The notes beneath the pieces were generated by a model. The model was not told where the DNA came from. It ran no database searches and saw nothing but the letters and a program-made list of their open reading frames with translations. From positions 1-18,105 of the forward strand of contig MU858373.1 in NCBI GenBank assembly GCA_033297075.1: a stretch of DNA of 18,105 nucleotides, written 5' to 3'. Origin of the DNA: Rhypophila decipiens. Its lineage: Eukaryota; Ascomycota; Sordariomycetes; Sordariales; Naviculisporaceae. Made by a program: the position numbers and the translations under genes. Position 1 is the first letter of the stretch; each line of letters starts with the position of its first letter. Shown here one piece after another: positions 9,870-17,891 of the stretch.

Positions 9870-12647
9870 ATGCCTCCCAAAGCAACTCAACCAGCGTTAC
9901 CAGCGTGGCCAGAGCCATGCTCGGTGGAAGCTTATCCAGATCTCGCGGCCGATTTTGTGACAGTTCCGCCCTCTACCAGTAAGTCAAGAGCGGACCCTCT
10001 TAACTTGCCGGAAAATAAGCACCTGCCCTACGCGGCCGATGTAACCGACAATCGGCTTTTCAAAGTTACAAGTAAAACAACAAAAAAGCCAGAGGGCAAC
10101 AAACGTATCAGAGACTACAATTGGCTGGACATTGAAGTCGACGACTCGGCCGATTCGACAAGAGGGCGCGGTATTGACGGGCGGACCATATACGGAGCGT
10201 ACCAGCGGGTGACTGGCCATGCGAACCTGGACGACCTGATTGGGCTGCCAGACCCGGCTGCACCCAAGGCCGTAACAGATGACGAGCAGGACCAGGCAAT
10301 GAGAAAGGGATCCATGTACTTCAACTACGCCTGTATGCACAACAATCTATGTCTGTTGCGCAAAGAAGGTGAACTCACCGGAGAGGGCATTTATTACCTC
10401 GCCCAGAGGCTGGTCACTTATACTCAGCAAGTGAACCCTGGCCGTGGCCTTGGGCCTCTAGTCGATGGGAAATGGTGGATAGCTCCACCCGCATACCACA
10501 TCGTTGAATGGAGGGGTCATGATCCAACGAAAATTGGAGCCTCTCCAGACAATGGTATACGGAGTAAGGCACTACCATTAGCGGGTGACCAAGCCATAGC
10601 AATTTATGGGCAGGAAAGGGGAGTGGATAAGGACAGCTTCGAGGCCGCCTCGTTTACATTTCACTTCGTTAATTTAAACCAGTACTGGTATGCCAAGCCA
10701 GAGAAAGGCGAAAGGGAAAACGTTAGTGGGCATTGGTCCCTGATAATTCGTCACGCAGCAACCAACGAGGCATACTATTTGGATAGCATGTGGGACAAGG
10801 GCAAGACCCATACGGAGCAGGTCGCCCTTCAACAGCGTATCCTTGGCCTCTTCAATGCTTGGCTCAAAGAGTCTTATCCAAAGAAGAAGGACAAGAATGG
10901 GGTTGAGAAGGGACCTGACATGGAAATCTCGACGCTTCACCCTATCAATATCACGAGGCAATTTACCACCAACAGTTGTGGGAATCTGTCTATTGCAAAT
11001 CTCCTGGCGTTCATTTGCTATGGCAGGTTTGGTTGGGCTGCTGTTGACGCCTGGAAGCCAGCTCCGGGCAAATCCAAAAACAAAGACAAGAAACTAAAAC
11101 CCACTTACGCGACCAAGGAAGCTGCGGAAGCGGAAATGCTGAAGCATGTTGGGCGTTCTCTCCACAGGCTCATGGGTCTCAGGTGGGAGGACGTGGAGGA
11201 CGTTGAAGACACAATTGCCCCGGTCGTTTTTGATGATGACATGAGAACGACATCCCAAAACTGGAAGCCAAGTCCGGCCAAACCAGTCACGCCACCAGCA
11301 CCAGTCACGCCAGCGGTGCCACCGCAGCCACCAGTCCAGCCAGCACCGCCAGCAACAGACTCTGAAATCGAGACAAAGCTCCAAGAAATTGCCCGGAAGG
11401 AAGCAAGCATCGCCAGAAAGAAAGAACGTCTCGCCAAGAAGAGAGAGAAACTTGATGATGAGCGCAGAGTATTTGATCAGCAAACCGCAGACCTTGCGGA
11501 GCAGAACAGACAGCTCGGTGTGCGAAAAGCAGACCTCGACAAGCGAGAGGCAGACCTCGACAGGCGAGAGGCTGCGCTCGCGGACGGCACAATTTCCAGC
11601 ACGGCCAGCAAGCCGCCGCGAGAACGAGACCTCCTACAACGGGAGGTGGACGTCGCGACGAGGGAAGCAGACGTCGGAAGGAGGGAGGTAGCCGTCGGAA
11701 AGAGGGAAGCAGACGTTACGAAGAAGGAAGAGGCCCTGTTCTACAAATACTCAGAGCTTGACACGACGGAAGAGGGGCTTACAGTTAGGGAGATTGCGGT
11801 CAACAAAAGGGGTGATAAGCTCGATAAGAAAGCTGCGAGACTCGAGGCCAAGGAGAGAGCGCTCAACCAACGAGAGGCGACGGTGGGGGGCCCACAGATC
11901 CCTCAGAATCTCCGACAGCTTCTACAAGAGATCGATCGGCGTGAGATAGCTGTTACCGCCCGTGAAGACCAGGTCCGGATAGAAGAAGACCAGCTCGCGA
12001 GGGAAAGGGGCAGGCACAGACAGCCTCCTGCGCCAGCTCCTCCTGGGCCAACGCCTCCTGGGCCAACTCCTCCAGCGCCAACTCCTCCAGCGCCAGCTCC
12101 TCCCCCTGTGGTCCATTCTGATACCGAAGACTCTGATACAAGTCAACCCATCATCGACAAATTCGAGGAGCTCAAAGCTCGCAACCGGCTCACGAGCACG
12201 GCCACAAGCCAGGTCGCCGGGGAAGAGGAGCGACTCAATGAAGCCGACGCGGAGAATAAGGAGCCCGAGGTTCTCATGGATTACGAGGACTACGAAGAGG
12301 AGGAGCACATTCCCAACCCTGATAACGAGGATGAAGATGCTGGGAAATCACACTCGTCTGGGAAAGCAAAATCCTCCTCTGGGAAAGCGTCCTCTGCTAG
12401 GAGATCATCTTCTTCTTCTGGTAAACGTAAGTTCTTGTTTGGCCTGGACGGTACCGACGAGGGATCTCGCTCTCTGAAGAGAAAGATGGACACGCTGGCT
12501 GCCCAGACCGAGTATGCGAACAAGAAGAGGAAGAGCCTCCTGGAAGCGCGCGAGGACGAGATGCAGGATTCGATCCAACAGAGAGTTACCCAACGGGAGC
12601 TGCTCAGGCAGCGTGAGTTGGAGGAAATCAACCGGAAGAAAAAGTAA
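9870..12647 (+). CDS. Ulp1/C48-like cysteine protease with long charged-helix, proline-repeat and acidic C-terminal regions
   Basis: Single-exon ORF of 925 aa; ATG in a good context (CAAAATG). The N-terminal half has the linear layout of CE-clan (Ulp1/SENP, C48) cysteine proteases: FVNLN, then GHWSL (His288), YYLDSM (Asp305), then RQFTTNSCGN with Gln364 exactly six residues before Cys370, as in Ulp1 enzymes. The catalytic tetrad therefore looks complete and the protein may cleave SUMO or another ubiquitin-like modifier; substrate is unknown. A Pro-rich linker (about 465-496) leads to a charged helical region (497-712) with 7-residue repeats of the READVxK type. Next come five 15-bp Pro repeats (721-745), an acidic segment (about 790-824), Ser/Gly/Lys repeats and basic clusters (GKRK, LKRK, NKKRK, RKKK) that could be nuclear-import signals. 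A GTAAGT at 9979 could be an alternative donor, but the uninterrupted frame needs no intron. The architecture differs from standard Ulp1/Ulp2; a link to mobile elements is possible but no transposase is nearby. Confidence 0.8.
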   Translation: MPPKATQPALPAWPEPCSVEAYPDLAADFVTVPPSTSKSRADPLNLPENKHLPYAADVTDNRLFKVTSKTTKKPEGNKRIRDYNWLDIEVDDSADSTRGRGIDGRTIYGAYQRVTGHANLDDLIGLPDPAAPKAVTDDEQDQAMRKGSMYFNYACMHNNLCLLRKEGELTGEGIYYLAQRLVTYTQQVNPGRGLGPLVDGKWWIAPPAYHIVEWRGHDPTKIGASPDNGIRSKALPLAGDQAIAIYGQERGVDKDSFEAASFTFHFVNLNQYWYAKPEKGERENVSGHWSLIIRHAATNEAYYLDSMWDKGKTHTEQVALQQRILGLFNAWLKESYPKKKDKNGVEKGPDMEISTLHPINITRQFTTNSCGNLSIANLLAFICYGRFGWAAVDAWKPAPGKSKNKDKKLKPTYATKEAAEAEMLKHVGRSLHRLMGLRWEDVEDVEDTIAPVVFDDDMRTTSQNWKPSPAKPVTPPAPVTPAVPPQPPVQPAPPATDSEIETKLQEIARKEASIARKKERLAKKREKLDDERRVFDQQTADLAEQNRQLGVRKADLDKREADLDRREAALADGTISSTASKPPRERDLLQREVDVATREADVGRREVAVGKREADVTKKEEALFYKYSELDTTEEGLTVREIAVNKRGDKLDKKAARLEAKERALNQREATVGGPQIPQNLRQLLQEIDRREIAVTAREDQVRIEEDQLARERGRHRQPPAPAPPGPTPPGPTPPAPTPPAPAPPPVVHSDTEDSDTSQPIIDKFEELKARNRLTSTATSQVAGEEERLNEADAENKEPEVLMDYEDYEEEEHIPNPDNEDEDAGKSHSSGKAKSSSGKASSARRSSSSSGKRKFLFGLDGTDEGSRSLKRKMDTLAAQTEYANKKRKSLLEAREDEMQDSIQQRVTQRELLRQRELEEINRKKK
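11526..11582 (+). repeat. 21-bp coding repeats, first block (heptads)
   Basis: Nearly identical 21-nt units encode KADLDKR, EADLDRR and EAALA in succession (residues 553-571). They form the first of two heptad-repeat blocks in the protease-coil gene. Confidence 0.75.
11643..11741 (+). repeat. 21-bp coding repeats, second block (heptads)
   Basis: Residues 592-624 place Glu at 592, 599, 606, 613 and 620 and Val/Leu at 595, 602, 609, 616 and 623, an exact 7-residue period. The DNA units, around GAAGCAGACGTCGGAAGG, are similar enough to suggest recent tandem duplication. Confidence 0.8.
12030..12104 (+). repeat. Five tandem 15-bp units encoding (A/G)P(A/T)PP
   Basis: Five consecutive 15-nt units begin at 12030, 12045, 12060, 12075 and 12090, for example GGGCCAACTCCTCCA. 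They encode APAPP, GPTPP, GPTPP, APTPP and APAPP. The units differ at only a few positions, which indicates a young coding minisatellite forming a stiff linker. Confidence 0.9.
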
Positions 12648-13264
12648 GCAGTAGTATCTGGAGTAGGAGGAAGACTGAGACACATGGAGATTCTAGTTAT
12701 GTTGAGAATTAGTTGTGTGTGTACGAGGTCGAGAAATCAAGGTTTATTCACTGGGTTGTTGGTGAATACTCTCTGGAGGATTTCCTCTCTTTCTAAGGAG
12801 TGTAAGTATACTTTTTCCCCTTCTTGAGTTTGAGTTTGTTTCCTTTCTTGGTCCTAAAGATTGTTTTTCTGTCCTTAGTTAGCTTGGTCTGTATATGGTG
12901 TTAGTCGGGATATTTATTTTGGAGTTTGCTTCTCTTCTGTACGATAGCTTCCTAAACTGTCCGGCTCGAGACAGTGTTTCTTTTGTGAATGCTTATTAAG
13001 TCTATTCGTTGTCTTTTGTAACTTGACTTGGCTTGAACAGAATACATTTTCCCTTATCTGCGCCCCCGTGCTATGACTGCTATCGCTGATAGAGAATATG
13101 CAACAAAGCTCTCAAGTGACGGCTCCATGGATGTGGAATTGGCGATATGAAATGTAACAAGATATGTCAAGAAATATAGTCTGTCCAATACAAATACTGA
13201 GAGGATCCGCCACCTGACGTCTATCCCATTCATCCACAGCCGTCAACCTCCTATAAACTTTTTC
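12648..13264. other. Convergent 3' intergenic region
   Basis: About 620 bp rich in T and TTG/TCT runs lie downstream of the protease-coil gene and face the small minus-strand ORF. This is probably 3' untranslated and termination sequence. I see no gene, repeat or RNA here. Confidence 0.55.
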
Positions 13265-13498
13265 TCATGTCCAGTTTGACATTCCATCTGATGGCGTCGG
13301 TATAGGGGTACCGCCGTCCGCCCCAGACTGTGTTGATGCTGGCGAAGAGCTCTGCTCGTTTACTTGGTCTGCCAATGCTTCCAATGAAGGACTTGAAGTT
13401 GAAGGTGATTTTGGGTGTGGTGGACTGGAATCAGCCGTTGTCGCATCATTGTTTTGGCCTTCGGGCTCCCACTGGTGAAAAAAGTCGACTTGATGCAT
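13265..13498 (-). CDS. Possible small Ser/Pro-rich protein, 77 aa, function unknown
   Basis: ATG at 13498 opens a 78-codon frame. The product starts MHQVDFFHQWEPEG and continues as a low-complexity, Ser/Pro/Thr/Gln-rich, probably disordered chain ending in SNWT. No signal peptide, membrane segment, cysteine pattern or known domain is visible. The roughly 150 nt before the ATG on this strand are A/C-rich with many CA runs and few ATGs, like a fungal 5' leader, which is the main reason for calling it. It lies on the same strand as, and about 545 bp downstream of, the DUF7580 gene. It could equally be a chance ORF in that gene's 3' region. Confidence 0.35.
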   Translation of the reverse strand: MHQVDFFHQWEPEGQNNDATTADSSPPHPKSPSTSSPSLEALADQVNEQSSSPASTQSGADGGTPIPTPSDGMSNWT

Positions 13499-14043
13499 TT
13501 CGGAGGTCTTGGTGATGTGTATGTTTGATATGTATTGTCTGGTCACCAGTTGGTGTGAAGGTCGTGAAGAGGTACGAAGTCTGTGAGATGACCATTGGCA
13601 GTGGTGTAGAAGAAATAAAATACAAAAACTTGGTGAATCTCAATTTCAGCTTTGTTGATAAAGTCTTGAGTTTGAAATCTATATTCTTGAATTGTAGGTT
13701 GCTTATGATCTCATGCTCTGGCTGGAAACCTGATTGTTGCTCGTAATTCTTGGCATTTGGTTCAACAATTGGGCCCTCTGGCTGGAAGCTGGAGCCGTCA
13801 TGTAATGAAGCACGCACGTGGCACGTCAGCTCTCTCCTAAATGCGTAAATACCGGCAAGTTACGGGCCGGCTGTCGGCACCTTGATCAGCGCCGAGAGTC
13901 GTGCGAGCGAGCCGACTTGGATTCCAAAACCTGTTTGTTCCTGTCTGTCGGCCGTTGGTAGCTGCTTCCGCGTCATCTTATTCGACTTCAACCCTCCCGA
14001 CACCGCCAACCCGAAGTCGTCCCTCCGGCACCTTGGTTGGTCA
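13499..14043. other. Intergenic region between the small ORF and the DUF7580 gene
   Basis: About 545 bp with no recognisable domain. It holds a perfect E-box-type palindrome CACGTG at 13815-13820, immediately followed by the second copy of the 16-bp repeat. A 12-bp direct repeat, CTCTGGCTGGAA, occurs near 13724 and 13778. An open frame here on the minus strand (up to 13817) lacks any recognisable family. Confidence 0.55.
13820..13835 (+). repeat. 16-bp direct repeat, copy 2, beside a CACGTG palindrome
   Basis: Identical to 5002-5017. It abuts and shares its first G with the CACGTG palindrome at 13815-13820, a bHLH/bZIP-type core motif. Confidence 0.6.
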
Positions 14044-15845
14044 TCATGTCCCGACCAATAGCGCCGCATCTTCTTCCAATTTTGAAACCACAGCGCCATA
14101 AAATCTCTGGCAAAACTCGTCGTTGTCAAACCCAGCTATCTCGAGAACTGAATCAAGACACCATTTGACGACACCAAAATAATTAATGCCCCCACACGTC
14201 AGCACTTCGCCGCTCAGCCGACTTCCCGCTTCATATTTGGACAGCACTGACTCCATGTCCAACTCTACAACGCCCTTCATCAAATCAAGAGGCTCAATCA
14301 CCTTGCCGAGGATCACCTGAATTAGCAATGCGCCAAGACCCAGAATAGTCAGGTTGACCGGTCTCGGGAACGAAACCGCCGTAGACTGGAGAGTCAGTGG
14401 CATGCGCTGTTTAAGTCTCTTGGAGACAAATGGTCGGTATGTAGACTTTCCATCCTTCTCGCGAAGAAAGAGCACGTCGTCCAAGGTGACCAATTTGGGC
14501 AACCACGGCGTCTTATACAAGTGTAATACACTAACCGCCAGTATCAGGGCGACCCTCAGCTTGTCGGGGTATTCGAACGGTGGCAGGGTTGAGTTCTGCT
14601 CTCCTCTGGTGAGCACATCGCGAAGCGTTATAACGGAACGGCCTTCGGTCACAGGAGTTCCTTCTGGGGGCCTCAACTCGAATCTGCGCTCGACGCCATC
14701 CCATATATATCCATAACACTCCATCCGTGGCCCCTTTGGAGTCTTGATTAACCGACAGAGTCCAATTTCGGCCGAAAGACTTGTCGATAGTATTGTCTCC
14801 ACCAACGTTTGTGTCGAGGGCAACGAGGACGATGATCGAACTGGCATGTCCTCTTTCTCTGTCCTGAAACTCAACGACTTGGTCCATCCTACTCGTCTCG
14901 ACGGCTTCTTCGGTTTGGGTACAGACTGGTTAGAAACACCAGACTTTTGGTGTGGGCTTTGTGGCATAATTGCCAACTTGATGTCGAAACTCTCCCATCG
15001 AACTGATGTCGCGCTCTCGGTCGCCTTATGCTCTTCATTCTCCGTCGCAAGTGCAACATGGAACCTGAACTTTTGGGCCACGTCGTTATCCTTGTCAGTC
15101 GGCACAACCACAACGTCCCTCGGTTCTAGCTCCAGGCAGGCTTCGTGTGGGTTCGAGCAATGGCAGGAATCCGATGCGTTCCTGAGACTACTGAAGATGC
15201 CCCTCGTCAAATTTCGAATCAAGTTTACAAGCCGCCCCTGGCTTCGATGTTTTCGGCTTGTCTCGAGTCCGCAATGTTGATTCACCAGATCATGCAGAAT
15301 CGAGTTCGCTGTCTTGATCCTGCTCAAGATTCCGTCATAATCTTTCTTCTTCAAGGTGAAGGAAGCCCCCCGTTTCAGCTCCCGCATGATGGCGAAACGA
15401 TCAGCCAATCTTGTCTGGAGGACGGCTACATTAGCTTTTGAGCACGATGGATCTTGATACTCGATACACATACAGTACCGTCGGGTTCGATGCACAGCTT
15501 TGTCCGCAGTTCTTCGACCGCTGCTCGCATTTCGGCGACCTGTTCCTCAAACTTCTGAGCTGTCGTCCATAACCTCAAGCGCAATCTTTCACCGTATGGC
15601 TTCCACTCAGATCCCAGCGGGGTCCCCATCAGTCTGTCTATTGCATCGTGTGGCACGACACCATCGAGGAGTACCTCACAAGTCGTCTCGAGTCGGATTT
15701 GCTCAGTCTCCAGGTCCTGCAACAAGGCCTTCAGGCCACGTTTCGCATCCTTGACCGACGATAGAATATCCATATACTGTTTTACCGCCTTGATTGCTAG
15801 AGGCAACACCCCTAGGACGACGCCGGCGACTTCCATACCAGACAT
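14044..15845 (-). CDS. HeLo-like N-terminal / DUF7580 protein
   Basis: Protein of 580 aa from exons 15845-15474 and 15414-14044; the 59-nt intron (15415-15473) has donor GTATGT, a GCTAAT branch-like site and acceptor CCAG, and joins phase 0. The N-terminus (MSGMEVAGVVLGVLPLAI) followed by helical segments to about residue 120 matches the start of fungal HeLo-like/prion-inhibition and DUF7580 proteins. The middle holds the family motif CHCSNPHEACLEL. The C-terminal domain shows ITLRDVL, then KLRVALILAVSVLHLYKTPWL, then ILGLGALLIQVILGK, then VVKWCLD and a final helix, all typical of DUF7580. That domain resembles a protein-kinase C-lobe without the catalytic HRD and DFG motifs, so it may be a pseudokinase-like regulator. 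HeLo domains are known as membrane-active cell-death modules in fungal incompatibility; activity here is unproven. It is divergent from the C2H2 gene with a 255-bp shared promoter region. Confidence 0.87.
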
Positions 15846-16100
15846 GATTTCTCTGCTCTGACGTGGTAATGGAGAAGGATTGAGGCTCTGGCGAACCCCG
15901 CTCCTGTCTTGCAGATAGGTAACCGCTGCGCCCCAGGGATTTATCTATCGGGTAATCGTGGGCTCGTATTGGCTGAGAGGTTGGGGCTCCTGCAGCTGGC
16001 GATGCCCTGCATGAGAGGGACCTGATGCCACACCGTCGCGGCGGTTTCGGGCGGGGAACTCTCTTCGCAATCCCATAGCGAAATCTTGACCGACGTCAAT
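15846..16100. promoter_or_regulatory. Bidirectional promoter region between the DUF7580 and C2H2 genes
   Basis: Only 255 bp separate the two divergent start codons, so the genes probably share regulatory sequence. It contains a GATA motif cluster (listed separately) and an inverted CCAAT box, ATTGG at 15968-15972, facing the DUF7580 gene. No TATA box is evident for either gene. Confidence 0.6.
15913..15949. promoter_or_regulatory. Cluster of three GATA-factor (HGATAR) motifs
   Basis: AGATAG lies on the plus strand at 15913-15918. On the minus strand AGATAA and CGATAG lie within 15941-15950. All three fit HGATAR, the consensus of fungal GATA factors such as AreA (nitrogen) and SreA (iron). 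The cluster lies 68-104 bp from the DUF7580 start. Use in vivo is inferred. Confidence 0.4.
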
Positions 16101-17891
16101 ATGGCTGACAACGAAACCCCAGGCCAGATAGCGTCCTTTGTTTTCCGGGCCATATCTGCGTTCGAGGCCCTTCTTTCCGCCCTAGGTACTAGTTCTGCCG
16201 GCGGTGCAACCGCCGCTTCACATTTTGCCCGTTTCAAGTTATGGGTCGGAAGCTTGGGTGCCCATCGTTCGTCTGGTGGAAGGTCTCTCGAATATAGACT
16301 TCGTGATGCGTCGACTATAAAACGTCAAATCGTCTCATTGCTGCAAGACCTGAATGAGTCTGTTGCTCAAGGTATGATCCTTGGAGAAATTCGCCCGTTT
16401 CAACCCACATTTACTGATCTGGGTTTAGGACTATTGTCTGAACAGGGAGCGATAACTTCAGTGGCAAAAGATAATATCTCTTCGGATTCCCTCGATGCCG
16501 AACTGGAAGAATATTTTCGGGACGAGGATGACGCCGGGGCACCCGCCATAACCCATACCCTCGAAGATATAGGGCATGTTGTGGATTGCCTGCTTAGGCT
16601 TTCCATTACAATCCGGAACCCTGCGCCCCATGATCACTTCAAGTCAAGAACGGGGAGCAACATTTCGAGCTTGTATGAGGAGTGGGATATCAAACATGCT
16701 CGGGAAAAGTTCCCAAAGGCTGCTGGGAGCATCATTGACAGACTTGGGAGGGCAAGTGCACAGAGAAGACAGTACCTGAAATACCGAGAAGACCACACAA
16801 GCCGACTGGCCGAAGGCCTGGCAATCGACACTGCAACGAGCGAGTTCGGCGGTTCGGTACGGGAAAAGGCCACTACAATCGCCTCAAGCATTCCGAGCTA
16901 CCTGAAGGAGGGAGAGGCTGGGGCGCCTTCAACTTCGGCCAAACTTGCGGCATTCAGCGATAGCGAGTCGATTGCCTCCATGACGTCGTACGCTGCCTCG
17001 AGTGCACAAACCGGTCAACTTAGGGTACCACCTCTGCCCAAAGAAGCCGGTCTGGGCCCTTTCAAGTGTCCTTACTGCTGTCTGATCTTGACTGTTGATT
17101 CCAAACGACAATGGAAGAAACATGTCTACCGGGATCTGCGACCATATGTATGCACCGAAGCCCTGTGTACAAAACCGGACCAACAGTACCAACGCCGGTC
17201 CGACTGGTTACATCATATGCAACGTGAACACTGGAAGACATGGAATTGTCCTTTTGGTTGTCCAGATACTTTCCATTCTCCCAACAGCTTTGTGGAACAT
17301 GTCGAAAAAGACCATCCATCAGAGAAGGGAGCAGAACGATTCGACACGTTGCAAGGTCTCAGTGGCCACGTCGATCTGAGCAAAGCCGAGGGGCAGTGTC
17401 CCCTTTGTGATGTGTTTCAGATATCGTCAGAGAAGCAGTTCGGCGCGCATGTTGGGACCCATTTAGAACAATTGGCTCTGTTTGCACTGCCAAACAGCGG
17501 CGACGACGCCGGAAGCGACGAGGAGACCGACTCCATTAACATGGCAATGATGAAGGAAAGCGACGACGACAGTCCGGATAATTCAGTCAGGTATGAAGAC
17601 GGCAGTGAGAATGAACACCACCATGGGAAGTTGCCGGAAGCAACCACCATTCTGTTGCCTCTACCCTCTGACCTGGATGCCACCAGTATATCCCTTTGGT
17701 TTTGCGTGAGAAACCGCCATCAACAACATCAATTTTGTCACGAGCTAATGAATACTAAATCACAGTGCCAATGCGGCGATGGGCCCATTTCTTTATCTAA
17801 ACAGTGCCTCAACACCTCGTGCCCATATTATGGGCACCAGCGATGCTCTAACTGCAAAATTGAGTCCCACCGGGTTTACAAGCACCGTTAA
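16101..17891 (+). CDS. C2H2 zinc-finger protein, AcuF-type fungal family
   Basis: Single-exon protein of 596 aa. The start is ATG 16101, with the in-frame upstream codons lacking an ATG. The N-terminal helical region (FEALLSAL...FKLWVGSLGA...LEYRLRDAS, about 11-85) is the conserved lead-in of this fungal family. Zinc-finger-like clusters follow: CPYC 323-326 with His341; CTEALC 351-356 with His371/His377; CPFGC 383-387 with His400/His405; and CPLC 433-436 with His450/His454. The last runs into HLEQLALFALP, a strongly conserved family signature. A Glu/Asp-rich linker separates these from a C-terminal Cys cluster (CQC, CL, SC, CSNC at about 556-585) like a zinc ribbon. Family members occur alone or as N-terminal parts of NLR-like proteins. 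It may bind nucleic acid or proteins in the nucleus; targets are unknown. The finger spacing is irregular, so classical DNA binding is not assured. Confidence 0.86.
   Translation: MADNETPGQIASFVFRAISAFEALLSALGTSSAGGATAASHFARFKLWVGSLGAHRSSGGRSLEYRLRDASTIKRQIVSLLQDLNESVAQGMILGEIRPFQPTFTDLGLGLLSEQGAITSVAKDNISSDSLDAELEEYFRDEDDAGAPAITHTLEDIGHVVDCLLRLSITIRNPAPHDHFKSRTGSNISSLYEEWDIKHAREKFPKAAGSIIDRLGRASAQRRQYLKYREDHTSRLAEGLAIDTATSEFGGSVREKATTIASSIPSYLKEGEAGAPSTSAKLAAFSDSESIASMTSYAASSAQTGQLRVPPLPKEAGLGPFKCPYCCLILTVDSKRQWKKHVYRDLRPYVCTEALCTKPDQQYQRRSDWLHHMQREHWKTWNCPFGCPDTFHSPNSFVEHVEKDHPSEKGAERFDTLQGLSGHVDLSKAEGQCPLCDVFQISSEKQFGAHVGTHLEQLALFALPNSGDDAGSDEETDSINMAMMKESDDDSPDNSVRYEDGSENEHHHGKLPEATTILLPLPSDLDATSISLWFCVRNRHQQHQFCHELMNTKSQCQCGDGPISLSKQCLNTSCPYYGHQRCSNCKIESHRVYKHR

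Noticed and set aside
9870..12647. Transposon cargo or a mobile element around the Ulp1-like gene
   Set aside because: No transposase, tyrosine recombinase, terminal inverted repeats or target duplication could be recognised by eye; a genome-wide repeat search would be needed to reopen it.
13446..13817. 123-codon minus-strand open frame with repeated FQPE
   Set aside because: The FQPE repeat comes from a 12-bp DNA repeat. The rest looks like A/C-rich leader sequence of the small ORF, and no intron joins the two convincingly.
14744..15280. 178-codon plus-strand open frame opposite the DUF7580 gene
   Set aside because: Shadow of the real minus-strand exon; no family resemblance.
16086..16100. 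Upstream extension of the C2H2 gene
   Set aside because: The frame is open from 16086 but starts with TTG; ATG 16101 has A at -3 and is the first normal start.
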